39,966 nucleotides of DNA. It comes from an uncultured Sphingorhabdus sp. (GTDB lineage: Bacteria; Pseudomonadota; Alphaproteobacteria; Sphingomonadales; Sphingomonadaceae). The DNA lies in contig NZ_CALMSV010000124.1 in assembly GCF_937872355.1 (NCBI RefSeq), forward strand, positions 1 to 39,966, in the 5' to 3' direction. Position 1 is the stretch's first letter. Every line of letters starts with the position of its first letter. The translations under genes were made by a program, and so were the position numbers. Below the pieces are notes generated by a model. It was not told the origin of the DNA. It did not search any database and saw only the letters and a list, made by a program, of their open reading frames with translations. Positions 33,014 to 39,966 of this stretch are shown in pieces.

Positions 33014-34570
33014 TCAGTTCACCTGCCGATCATAACCTTCCCAATAGGGCGCACGCAGATCTTTGCGCAGAATTTTGCCCGATGGGTTGCGGGGAAGCGC
33101 GTCGATAATGTCGATGCTTTTGGGTACCTTGAACGGTGCAATTCGTTCGCGGGCCCAGGCGATGATGCTGTCGGGATCAATCGTCGCGCCGGGTTTCGGC
33201 GCGCAGACTGCTTTGACTGCTTCGCCCCATTTGGCATCGGGAACGCCGATAACGGCCACTTCCAGAACATCGGGATGGCCATAGATCGCGCTTTCCACCT
33301 CAGCTGGATAGACATTCTCACCGCCCGAAATGATCAGGTCCTTCACCCGGTCGTGGATATAGAGATAGCCATCCTCGTCCATGTAACCGGCATCGCCGGT
33401 CTTCACCCAGCCATCGTTGGTGAGCGTTTTTTCGGTTGCCTCGGGCAGGTTCCAATAGCCGACCATGTTATTGGACGAACGGGTCCAGACCTCGCCGACT
33501 TCGCCTGTCGGGGCTTCGTTACCAGAGGCGTCGACGACCTTGATCTCGACACCGTGTAGCGGCTTTCCAGCGCTGCGCATGCGCGGATTGCCATTGGGAT
33601 CATGGTCCTCGGGCGGCAACATGCAAATGGTGCCGGTTGTCTCGGTCATCCCGTAATTCTGGATGAAGCCGCATTTGAACATCTGGATGCACTGGCGTAG
33701 CAATTCCAAGGGGATCGGCGCGGCACCATAGAGTATATATTTTAGGCGGGTGAAATCGACAGTGGCACAGCGCGGATGTTGCAACAGAATGTGCAGCGCC
33801 GCCGGAACGATGAACAGGCGCGTCACGCCCCCGGTTTCGACCGAATCGAAGAAGCCGTCAGGCGTGAATTCAGCAAGGATATAGGCCGGAAGACCTGCCG
33901 CGACCGCCATAATGCCCAGACCAGTCCCGCCGATATGCGCGCATGGCATGGCGACAAGGACAACCTCATCATCATCCCATTTGGTATAGGCGAGGCCTGC
34001 CGCGTTCGAATGCTTGCGCAGTGCAAACAGGTTGCGATTTGAAAGCACCGCACCCTTGGGATTGCCGGTGGTACCGGAAGTATAGAGCTGCAGCACGGCG
34101 TCATCTGGAGCCGAAGGGTCAAATCGAGCACGCGCAGTATTTTCGATCATCGCTCGTGCTTCGGGGTCGGTCATTACCTGCTCGACATGCTGCAGCATGC
34201 CCTCCATCGATGCCGGGGCGGATTCGAATCCGACGCCGAGGAACAGGATCTTCGCCTTGGTATCGTTGATGATATAGGCCCATTCGGGCGGAGCCAGACG
34301 CCAGCCAACCGGCACCATCACGATGCCAGCGCGCGCAGCTCCGTAAAACAGCGTGTAGTAGATATCGCTGTTCTTGCCGATCCAGGCGATGCGATCGCCC
34401 TTTTTCAGGCCTTTTGCCAGCAAGGCCGTGGCGACGCGTGCGGTGCGTTCTTCAAGCTCTGCATAGGTGAAGAAACGGTCTTCCTCGCGCATGGCGAGGC
34501 GATCGCCGCGTTCTTCTGCCCAATGGCGGACGAATTCGTCAAATGTGTTCAATTCCGAAGTATCGGCCAT
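33014..34570 (-). CDS. AMP-dependent acyl-CoA synthetase/ligase
   Basis: A 518-residue ANL-superfamily enzyme forming acyl-CoA from a carboxylic acid, ATP and CoA. The P-loop-like LYTSGTTGNPKGAVLSNRN, YGMTETTG (A5), KTGDAGYMDEDGYLYIHDR (A7-A8 hinge) and the catalytic lysine motif NPSGKILRKDLR at the C-terminus are all present. The substrate is probably a medium or long fatty acid or an aromatic acid; sequence does not decide. Start ATG 34570 follows GGGAGAGAGAAG. It forms a two-gene unit with the acyl-CoA dehydrogenase. Upstream lie a 13-bp hairpin and a strong palindrome. Confidence 0.93.
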   Translation of the reverse strand: MADTSELNTFDEFVRHWAEERGDRLAMREEDRFFTYAELEERTARVATALLAKGLKKGDRIAWIGKNSDIYYTLFYGAARAGIVMVPVGWRLAPPEWAYIINDTKAKILFLGVGFESAPASMEGMLQHVEQVMTDPEARAMIENTARARFDPSAPDDAVLQLYTSGTTGNPKGAVLSNRNLFALRKHSNAAGLAYTKWDDDEVVLVAMPCAHIGGTGLGIMAVAAGLPAYILAEFTPDGFFDSVETGGVTRLFIVPAALHILLQHPRCATVDFTRLKYILYGAAPIPLELLRQCIQMFKCGFIQNYGMTETTGTICMLPPEDHDPNGNPRMRSAGKPLHGVEIKVVDASGNEAPTGEVGEVWTRSSNNMVGYWNLPEATEKTLTNDGWVKTGDAGYMDEDGYLYIHDRVKDLIISGGENVYPAEVESAIYGHPDVLEVAVIGVPDAKWGEAVKAVCAPKPGATIDPDSIIAWARERIAPFKVPKSIDIIDALPRNPSGKILRKDLRAPYWEGYDRQVN

Positions 34571-34607
34571 CTTCTCTCTCTCCCAAGAAGATCGGCTGCA
34601 TAGGCTC

Positions 34608-34645
34608 AGCCGCTCCAGCCCCTAATTGGCGAGGCTGGAGCGGCT
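34608..34645. repeat. 13-bp perfect hairpin between gcvPB and the ligase gene
   Basis: AGCCGCTCCAGCC (34608-34620) pairs perfectly with GGCTGGAGCGGCT (34633-34645) across a 12-base loop. It is downstream of gcvPB and 38 bases upstream of the ligase ATG, both on the minus strand. No T tract follows on either strand, so it is either a Rho-independent-like pause or 3'-end stabiliser for the gcv mRNA, or a hairpin in the ligase leader. Confidence 0.6.
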
Positions 34646-34653
34646 GTCAATGC

Positions 34654-34679
34654 GAAGTTTAATCGCGCGATTAAATTTC
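34654..34679. promoter_or_regulatory. Candidate operator, 26-bp near-perfect palindrome
   Basis: The core TTTAATCGCGCGATTAAA (34658-34675) is a perfect 18-bp palindrome. With GAA and TTC outside a single mismatched position, the dyad reaches 26 bp. It lies 84-109 bp upstream of the acyl-CoA ligase start and just after the gcvPB stop. Such long symmetric AT-CG-AT sites are typical of dimeric TetR-, MarR- or GntR-type repressors of fatty-acid genes; no such regulator gene is in the window. Confidence 0.55.
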
Positions 34680-34684
34680 TTCGG

Positions 34685-36256
34685 TCACTCTGCCGCTACG
34701 GGAAGTTCCATTTCCTTCCACACTAGCACCGGCTTGCGGGCTGCAAGCGTTTCGTCGAGGCGGCGACGTGGCGCGTGGTGCGGGGCGGATTTGAGCGAAG
34801 GATCGCCCTGCTTGGCGCGATTGGCGACCGAACGCAGCGCGCCGATAAACTGATCGAGCGCAGCCTTGCTTTCGGTCTCTGTCGGCTCAACGAGCATCGC
34901 GCCATGGACGACGAGCGGGAAATAGACCGTCATCGGGTGATAACCCTCGTCGATCAGACCCTTCGCGACATCGAGCGTCGAAAAGCCTTCTGCCAATCCG
35001 TTATCGGTGAACAGAGCCTCATGCATGCAGGGGCCAGACGCCCCGAAGGGTGCCTCCAGCGTGCCTTCCAGACTGCGCAGCACATAATTGGCGTTGAGCA
35101 CAGCATCCTCGGCCACCTGGCGCAGGCCATCTGCACCGTGGCTCATGATGTACGCCAGCGCACGGGTAAACATGCCCATCTGGCCATGGAATGCCGTCAT
35201 GCGGCCAAAGGTTTCGGGGTGCATCTCCCCCGCGGCTTCCTCTTCGACCAGCTTGAAGCTGCCATCGGGCATCTTGGCCACGAAGGGGATCGGGCCATAA
35301 GGTGCCAGCGCTTCGGAAAGCACGACGGGACCAGAACCGGGGCCACCGCCTCCATGCGGGGTGGAGAAGGTCTTGTGCAGGTTGATGTGCATGGCATCGA
35401 CGCCGAGGTCGCCGGGGCGAACGCGCCCGACAATGGCGTTGAAGTTGGCACCGTCGCAATAAACGTAGCCACCCGCCGCATGCACCGCGTCTGAGATGAC
35501 CTTCAGGTCGCGTTCGAAGAGGCCGCAGGTGTTGGGGTTGGTGATCATCACGCCCGCGACATCGGGCCCAAGACGTGCCTTCAATGCTGCAACATCAACA
35601 CGGCCTTCGGGTGTTGCGGGGATATTTTCGACGCTGAAGCCCGCAAAGGCTGCGGTTGCCGGATTGGTGCCATGCGCACTTTCAGGGACGAGGATAACCG
35701 GGCGGTCTTCGCCGCGGGCATCCAGCGCGGCTTTGATCGCAAGGATACCGCAAAGCTCGCCATGCGCACCGGCCTTGGGCGACATCGCGACGCCGTGCAT
35801 TCCGGTTAGATCGACGAGCCAGAAGGCGAGTTCGTTGATTACCTGTAGCGCACCCTGCACCGTTTCCTGCGGTTGCAGCGGGTGAACGTCGATAAAGCCC
35901 TTCATCCGCGCGACCTTTTCGTTGAGGCGCGGGTTGTGCTTCATCGTGCAACTGCCAAGCGGGAACAGGCCGAGGTCGATTGCATAATTCTGGCGCGACA
36001 GGCGGGTGTAGTGGCGGACGGTTTCGGGCTCTGATAGGCCGGGCAAACCGATCTCACCGGTAAGCTCCCACCCCCCCCGGCCCGGGTGCACCTTTGGGGC
36101 GGGGTCCAAAAAGACCCCGGTAGTATGACTGTCGCCAATCTCAAAAATCAGCGCTTCTTCAAGCATCAGCGCGCGATTTCCGGTGAAGGTTTCTGCCGCC
36201 TTGACGTCACTTTCACCCATTTCCGGTCGCCAGCCGCTTGCGTTCACCGTGCTCAT
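34685..36256 (-). CDS. gcvPB: Glycine dehydrogenase (decarboxylating) subunit 2
   Basis: A 523-residue PLP half of the two-subunit P protein of the glycine cleavage system. It decarboxylates glycine and passes the aminomethyl group to lipoyl-GcvH. The PLP lysine lies in INLHKTFSTPHGGGGPGSGP. IGLPGLSEPETVRHYTRLSRQNYAIDLGLFPLGSCTMKHNPRL and MSPKAGAHGELCGILA are standard. A GC-rich segment at residues about 48-68, including a C8 tract (36071-36078), is divergent but in frame. ATG 36256 overlaps the gcvPA stop by four bases. Confidence 0.96.
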   Translation of the reverse strand: MSTVNASGWRPEMGESDVKAAETFTGNRALMLEEALIFEIGDSHTTGVFLDPAPKVHPGRGGWELTGEIGLPGLSEPETVRHYTRLSRQNYAIDLGLFPLGSCTMKHNPRLNEKVARMKGFIDVHPLQPQETVQGALQVINELAFWLVDLTGMHGVAMSPKAGAHGELCGILAIKAALDARGEDRPVILVPESAHGTNPATAAFAGFSVENIPATPEGRVDVAALKARLGPDVAGVMITNPNTCGLFERDLKVISDAVHAAGGYVYCDGANFNAIVGRVRPGDLGVDAMHINLHKTFSTPHGGGGPGSGPVVLSEALAPYGPIPFVAKMPDGSFKLVEEEAAGEMHPETFGRMTAFHGQMGMFTRALAYIMSHGADGLRQVAEDAVLNANYVLRSLEGTLEAPFGASGPCMHEALFTDNGLAEGFSTLDVAKGLIDEGYHPMTVYFPLVVHGAMLVEPTETESKAALDQFIGALRSVANRAKQGDPSLKSAPHHAPRRRLDETLAARKPVLVWKEMELPVAAE

Positions 36257-37608
36257 GCCAACACCTCCTGCAAAGCTGACGCAAAGGTTTCGATATCCTC
36301 CTCACTGACCACTTCGGTCACCGCGACGAGCAAGCCATTTTCCAGTCCTGCTTGATCGAGATAGAGGCGACCCAGCGATACACCGCCAAGCACGCGCTTC
36401 GCCGCCAGCTTGTGCACCACGTCGCGGGCATTGACTGGCAGTTTCAGCGTGAATTCGTTGAAGGAGCTGTCGTTGACGAGGGTCACTCCAGGGATTTGGG
36501 TCAGGCGATCCGCAGCCTGCACAGCACGCGCATGGTTCAGCGCTGCGAGTTCGCGCAGACCGCGTTCTCCCAGCAAGCTCATATGAATACTGAAAGCTAG
36601 CGCACAAAGCCCTGAATTAGTACAGATATTACTTGTCGCTTTCTCGCGACGAATATGATGCTCGCGGGTCGAAAGCGTCAGCACGAAACCGCGTTTGCCC
36701 TCGGCATCGACCGTCTGACCGCACAAGCGGCCGGGCATCTGCCGCACAAATTTCTCCTTGCAGGCGAACAGGCCGACATAGGGGCCGCCGAATTGCAGGC
36801 CGACGCCGAGCGACTGCCCTTCGCCAACCACAATATCCGCGCCCATTTCACCGGGAGACTTGATCGCGCCCAGCGCCACCGGCTCTGTCACCACCGCGAT
36901 CAGCAGCGCGCCATGTTCATGCGCCTTCTGAGCTATCGCGCTTAAGTCTTCAATACGGCCGAGAATATCGGGATATTGCACCACCACACAGCTGGTTTCG
37001 CCATCGATGGAGGACAGCAAGCGCGCATTATCGCTTTGCGCCATATCGAGCGCGGCAAGATCGAGCGTATCGCCGGTAAAGCGTGCCATTGTCTTCGCGA
37101 CGCTGACATAGTGCGGATGCAGACCAGAGGAGATAACCGCCTTACTCCGCTTGGTGACGCGCACGGCCATGCCGATTGCTTCCCAGCAAGCAGTCGAGCC
37201 ATCGTACATGGAGGCATTGGCGACATCGCAGCCAAACAGACGCGCCACCTGCGTCTGGAATTCGAACAGCATCTGTAGCGTGCCCTGCGCGATTTCCGGC
37301 TGATACGGCGTGTAGGCCGTCAGGAATTCGCCGCGCTGGATCAAATGATCGACGCTTGCCGGAACATGGTGCTTATACGCCCCTGCCCCCAGGAAAAAGG
37401 GATGATGCGCCGCAGCCATATTCTTGCGGGCCATCGCCGAGAAATGCCGTTCGACGGCCATTTCGCTGGCGTGCATAGGCAGGCCCGGTATCGGCCCTGT
37501 CAGCCGCGCCTCTTCGGGCACATCGACAAACAGGTCGTCAATCGACGCCGCACCGATTGTGGCGAGCATCGCCTGCCGGTCGGTATCTGTCAGCGGTAAG
37601 TAACGCAT
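36253..37608 (-). CDS. gcvPA: Glycine dehydrogenase (decarboxylating) subunit 1
   Basis: A 451-residue N-terminal half of the split P protein; it forms the heterotetramer with GcvPB. Family segments are MRYLPLTDTDRQAML, FLGAGAYKHHVPASVDHL, FLTAYTPYQPEIAQGTLQ, NASMYDGSTA and GGPYVGLFACKEKFVRQMPGRL. Split GcvP is normal in many bacteria and archaea, not a broken gene. ATG 37608 follows AAGGAAGAG; the open frame upstream to 37635 reads through the intergenic hairpin. Third gene of gcvT-gcvH-gcvPA-gcvPB. Confidence 0.96.
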   Translation of the reverse strand: MRYLPLTDTDRQAMLATIGAASIDDLFVDVPEEARLTGPIPGLPMHASEMAVERHFSAMARKNMAAAHHPFFLGAGAYKHHVPASVDHLIQRGEFLTAYTPYQPEIAQGTLQMLFEFQTQVARLFGCDVANASMYDGSTACWEAIGMAVRVTKRSKAVISSGLHPHYVSVAKTMARFTGDTLDLAALDMAQSDNARLLSSIDGETSCVVVQYPDILGRIEDLSAIAQKAHEHGALLIAVVTEPVALGAIKSPGEMGADIVVGEGQSLGVGLQFGGPYVGLFACKEKFVRQMPGRLCGQTVDAEGKRGFVLTLSTREHHIRREKATSNICTNSGLCALAFSIHMSLLGERGLRELAALNHARAVQAADRLTQIPGVTLVNDSSFNEFTLKLPVNARDVVHKLAAKRVLGGVSLGRLYLDQAGLENGLLVAVTEVVSEEDIETFASALQEVLA

Positions 37609-37623
37609 AATCTCTTCCTTCTC

Positions 37624-37643
37624 CCCTCCCGCCATCGGGAGGG
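37624..37643. repeat. 8-bp hairpin between gcvH and gcvPA
   Basis: Perfect stem CCCTCCCG (37624-37631) / CGGGAGGG (37636-37643) with a 4-base loop, placed between the gcvH stop and the gcvPA start. There is no T tract. It resembles the CTCCC/GGGAG hairpins at 3175-3315 and 6294-6314 and may be a member of the same repeat family or an mRNA stability element inside the operon. Confidence 0.5.
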
Positions 37644-37650
37644 AAATTGA

Positions 37651-38022
37651 TCAAAGCGAATCCACAAATGCCTTGTAAGCCGCTGCATCCATCAACCCGT
37701 CGAGTTCGGAAGGATCGCTGAGTTCCAGCTTGAAGAACCAGCCCGCGCCTTCGGGATCACTGTTCACCAGCGCCGGATCGTCGGCGAGTGCATCGTTGCC
37801 CTCGGTTACTGTGCCTGAAACTGGCGCGTAAACGTCCGAGGCGGCCTTCACCGACTCAACAACCGCCGCATCGCCGCCCTTGGAAAGCGTCGTGCCGACT
37901 GCGGGAACTTCTGCAAAAACGATGTCGCCCAACTGGCCCTGCGCATAGTCGGTAATGCCTACGGTGGCGGTATTGCCTTCGACGTCGATCCATTCATGTT
38001 CGTCAGTGAAATAACGGGTCAT
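37651..38022 (-). CDS. gcvH: Glycine cleavage system H protein
   Basis: A 123-residue lipoyl carrier that shuttles the aminomethyl group between P, T and L proteins. The lipoylated Lys59 is in [18 protein letters not shown], the universal H-protein motif. [29 protein letters not shown] at the start and [16 protein letters not shown] near the end are standard. Its start overlaps the gcvT stop in ATGA (38019-38022). Dihydrolipoamide dehydrogenase (L protein) is not in the window. Confidence 0.97.
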   Translation of the reverse strand: MTRYFTDEHEWIDVEGNTATVGITDYAQGQLGDIVFAEVPAVGTTLSKGGDAAVVESVKAASDVYAPVSGTVTEGNDALADDPALVNSDPEGAGWFFKLELSDPSELDGLMDAAAYKAFVDSL

Positions 38023-39134
38023 TTGCTCGCTCCTCTGCGGTGATATCGATGTGGTATGAAAGGCATCGCGGCGACGGCCAGCGGCACGCGTTTTCCGCGC
38101 ACCTCCGCCTCCACCGGTGTTCCGATGCTGTTATGGCTGGCGGCGACATAGCCCATGGCAATCGGTGCACCGACGCTGGGCGCGAATCCGCCCGAGGTGA
38201 CAACACCAACCTGCGCGTCACCTGCAAAAATTGGCGCGCCTTCGCGTACCGGCATCTTGCCCTCGACCGACAGGCCAACCAGCTTGCGTGCCGAACCGTT
38301 GGTCAGCGCCTTCAGGATACGTTCCGCGCCGTTGAACCCGCCTTCTTCGCGGCGGCGCTTTGAAATGGCAAAGCTGGCATTGCCTTCGACCGGATCGGTC
38401 GTCGGGTCCATGTCGTGCCCGTAAAGCGGCAACCCCGCCTCCAGCCGCAGTGAGTCGCGGGCGCCAAGGCCGATGGGTTTGACTTCGGCCTGCTGGCAAA
38501 TGGCATCGGCCAGCGCCTCAACCTGATCGGCCGGCACCGAAATCTCGACACCATCTTCGCCGGTATAGCCCGAACGGCTGATCCACAGCGGAACCTCTCC
38601 CCACAGGAAAAGGTCGGCTTCCATGAAAAACAGTCGGTCAACGCCGGGAACGATACGGGCGAGCGCTTCGACCGCTTTGGGCCCCTGCAGCGCGAGCAGA
38701 GCGCGGTCCTGCAGATGGTTGATGTCGACCGCTGCAGGCAGGTTTGCACGAAGATAGGCAATATCCTGATGCTTCACTGCACCGTTGACGACGACATAAA
38801 GGCCTGTCGGGGTTGCGGTGACCATAAGGTCGTCGAGCACGCCGCCATCTTCGCCGAGCAGCAGCGAATAGCGCATCCGCCCCTCTTTTAGAGCCGATAT
38901 GTCGCCTGGAACCAGCTTTTCCAGAGCGGCAGCGGTGCCTTCGCCCGACAGGATCAACTGTCCCATATGGCTGACATCGAACAGCCCGGCATTTTCGCGT
39001 GTCCAGAGATGTTCCGCCATGATGCCTTCATATTGGATCGGCATCGCATAGCCTGCGAACGATACCATGCGGGCGCCCTTGGCACGATGCCAAGCGCCCA
39101 GCGGCAGTTCGAGCATGTCGGTATCGTCGCTCAT
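38019..39134 (-). CDS. gcvT: Glycine cleavage system T protein (aminomethyltransferase)
   Basis: A 371-residue tetrahydrofolate-dependent aminomethyltransferase: it releases ammonia and makes 5,10-methylene-THF from the aminomethyl-lipoyl group. Signatures are [35 protein letters not shown], the folate region [33 protein letters not shown] and a C-terminal barrel. ATG 39134 ([16 protein letters not shown]) has GGAG seven bases upstream; the earlier in-frame start at 39149 is not used. It is the first gene behind the tandem glycine riboswitch and so the regulated entry to the operon. Confidence 0.96.
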   Translation of the reverse strand: MSDDTDMLELPLGAWHRAKGARMVSFAGYAMPIQYEGIMAEHLWTRENAGLFDVSHMGQLILSGEGTAAALEKLVPGDISALKEGRMRYSLLLGEDGGVLDDLMVTATPTGLYVVVNGAVKHQDIAYLRANLPAAVDINHLQDRALLALQGPKAVEALARIVPGVDRLFFMEADLFLWGEVPLWISRSGYTGEDGVEISVPADQVEALADAICQQAEVKPIGLGARDSLRLEAGLPLYGHDMDPTTDPVEGNASFAISKRRREEGGFNGAERILKALTNGSARKLVGLSVEGKMPVREGAPIFAGDAQVGVVTSGGFAPSVGAPIAMGYVAASHNSIGTPVEAEVRGKRVPLAVAAMPFIPHRYHRRGASK

Positions 39135-39158
39135 AAATTCTCCGCACAAAGTTACAGC

Positions 39159-39175
39159 CAGCGACGGCGTCGCTG
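39159..39175 (-). promoter_or_regulatory. Hairpin between riboswitch and gcvT, candidate expression platform
   Basis: Perfect 7-bp stem (minus strand CAGCGAC-GCC-GTCGCTG) in the leader, 25 bases before the gcvT ATG and about 12 bases before its GGAG. The left arm can instead pair with GTCGCTG just 5' of the first aptamer (plus 39345-39351). No T run follows, so control would act on translation or on RNA folding rather than by simple termination. Confidence 0.5.
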
Positions 39176-39183
39176 CCTGCCCC

Positions 39184-39343
39184 CTCTGTCACGGATACCT
39201 GAGAGCTTTACCCCTTCGGTGGCCCCGCCTTGTACGGGACGCTTTCCAGAGTGTCGCAAAAGCCGAAACGGTCCTTCTGCCTGAGAGATTCCGGGGCGGT
39301 TGCTCCTTCGGCGGCGGGGCTTCCCCCGCGCTCTCCCGTTTCG
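39184..39343 (-). ncRNA. Tandem glycine riboswitch
   Basis: Two glycine aptamers in series on the minus strand. Aptamer 1 (39264-39343) is closed by the perfect 8-bp P1 helix CGAAACGG / CCGTTTCG. It contains GGGAGAGC, CCGCCGAAGGAGCAA and AATCTCTCAGGCAGAAGGACC, the classical consensus. Aptamer 2 (39184-39251) is closed by CTCTG / CAGAG and contains GGAAAGC, CCACCGAAGGGGTAA and GCTCTCAGGT. The linker is 12 bases. This class turns on gcvT operons when glycine is plentiful. It lies 50 bases before gcvT, exactly where expected. Confidence 0.96.
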
Positions 39344-39383
39344 TCAGCGACTGAGTCGGCCTTGGCTTTTGCTTGCCCTAGAG

Positions 39384-39966
39384 TCAACCGGCGAGCGAGC
39401 GGATCGCATCATTTTCGTGGATATGTTTGCCCTGCCCGCCTGTCAGCGCAAGATTGGCAATCGCCTGTGCCACCACCTGTGCCGGAATCGAGCGATAGCG
39501 GCTAAGCCCGCCGACCATCAGCAGGTCGGTGAGCGGTGCCAGCATGATTGCGACACTCTCCCCTGGACGGCTTTCGGGGCGTTCCCCACCCGTCAGCAAG
39601 CCCGGACGCAGGAAGTCGACCCGGTCGAAACCCATATGCGCCATGGCGGCCTCAGCTTCGCCTTTGGTCTTGAGATAGAAATTGGAGGCTTTGTCCGATG
39701 CACCAACCGAGGACACGGCAATCATGTGCCCAGCATCCGCGGCTTTCGCGGCAGAGGCAAAATCGGCAACAAGATCGAAATCGACGGCGCGGAAAGCGGC
39801 TTTCGATCCGGCGGTCCGCATCGTTGTGCCGAGGCAGGAGATCGCGACATCTGCCTTGATTGCGGCAACTTCCGTCGGCCAGTTTGTAGCAGCCGCTTCG
39901 TGCACAATCACGCCCGTTGGCACACGCTCTGGCTTGCGGCGAACGAGTATATGGGATTCGACGCCC
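39384..39966 (-). CDS. NAD(P)-binding oxidoreductase (atypical SDR), partial
   Basis: Partial at the 5' end: the open frame reaches the window edge, and 194 codons are seen. The visible part has a Rossmann fold: HILVRRKPERVPTGV, AAIKADVAISCLGTTMRTAGSKAAFRAVDFDLV (the 'CLGTT' and VDFD motifs), HMIAVSSVGAS with the catalytic-type serine, and FYLKTKGEAEAAM (YxxxK-like). FDRVDFLRPGLLTGGERPESRPGE follows. This matches the NAD(P)H-binding HTATIP2/TIP30-like atypical short-chain dehydrogenase group. Substrate unknown. It is on the same strand as the gcv operon, 249 bp upstream. Confidence 0.82.
   Translation of the reverse strand, partial: GVESHILVRRKPERVPTGVIVHEAAATNWPTEVAAIKADVAISCLGTTMRTAGSKAAFRAVDFDLVADFASAAKAADAGHMIAVSSVGASDKASNFYLKTKGEAEAAMAHMGFDRVDFLRPGLLTGGERPESRPGESVAIMLAPLTDLLMVGGLSRYRSIPAQVVAQAIANLALTGGQGKHIHENDAIRSLAG

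Noticed and set aside
34685-37608. gcvP broken into two pieces
   Set aside because: The two-subunit P protein with a 4-base overlap is a normal, widespread arrangement, and both halves are complete.
1-39966. Mobile elements, prophage, CRISPR or defence systems
   Set aside because: No transposase, integrase, phage structural gene, regularly spaced repeats or known defence gene is seen; almost all of the window is housekeeping genes.

Overview
The window is an ordinary, gene-dense stretch of chromosome from an alphaproteobacterium, most likely a member of the Sphingomonadaceae (Sphingopyxis, Sphingorhabdus or Novosphingobium type). I infer this from the moderately high GC content, the gene order (rpmH-rnpA-yidD-yidC-yihA; secB divergent from a Tim44-domain gene followed by mltA and smr; mutM-rpsT-dnaA beside ubiE-ubiB-coaBC-dut), a TonB-dependent receptor of sphingomonad style, and split glycine dehydrogenase genes. 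I see no tRNA, rRNA, CRISPR array, prophage or insertion sequence. The two edge genes are cut by the window.

Layout. 1-3164: end of an SRPBCC protein, a small PGPG membrane protein, then ribosomal protein L34, RNase P protein, YidD and YidC. 3171-3316: a hairpin-rich intergenic repeat. 3330-6288: GTPase YihA, a glutathione transferase, a cupin (minus strand) and DapE. 6318-8771 (minus): Smr protein, lytic transglycosylase MltA and a Tim44-domain protein. 9050-12974: SecB, MurJ, TrpS and a DUF4136 lipoprotein. 13033-17347 (minus): a zinc-ribbon/SH3b membrane protein, DnaA, S20 and MutM. 17395-22103: UbiE, UbiB, CoaBC, dUTPase and a MoeB/ThiF-type adenylyltransferase. 22100-23616 (minus): an exported protein of unknown function overlapping a class III sirtuin. 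23645-24373: DapB.

24376-29376 looks like a self-contained uptake cassette. A LacI-type regulator and an exported metallo-beta-lactamase-fold hydrolase run on the minus strand, divergent from a TonB-dependent receptor, and they share a 258-bp control region full of dyads. 29493-31821 holds a divergent pair for surface polysaccharide: an export lipoprotein and UDP-glucose dehydrogenase. The latter is preceded by a translationally overlapping 34-codon leader ORF. 31831-34570 (minus) is an acyl-CoA dehydrogenase/acyl-CoA ligase pair. 34685-39134 (minus) is the complete glycine cleavage operon gcvT-gcvH-gcvPA-gcvPB, led by a tandem glycine riboswitch (39184-39343). The window ends in an NAD(P)-binding oxidoreductase.

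I do not see an obviously new multi-gene system. The most interesting signals are regulatory: (1) three complementary 7-mers around the glycine riboswitch that could form a mutually exclusive outer or inner helix; (2) the leader ORF fused by ATGA overlap to ugd; (3) the dyad-packed control region of the receptor/hydrolase/LacI cassette; (4) a 26-bp near-perfect palindrome and a 13-bp hairpin before the acyl-CoA ligase; (5) the AT-rich, GANTC-containing leader of dnaA.
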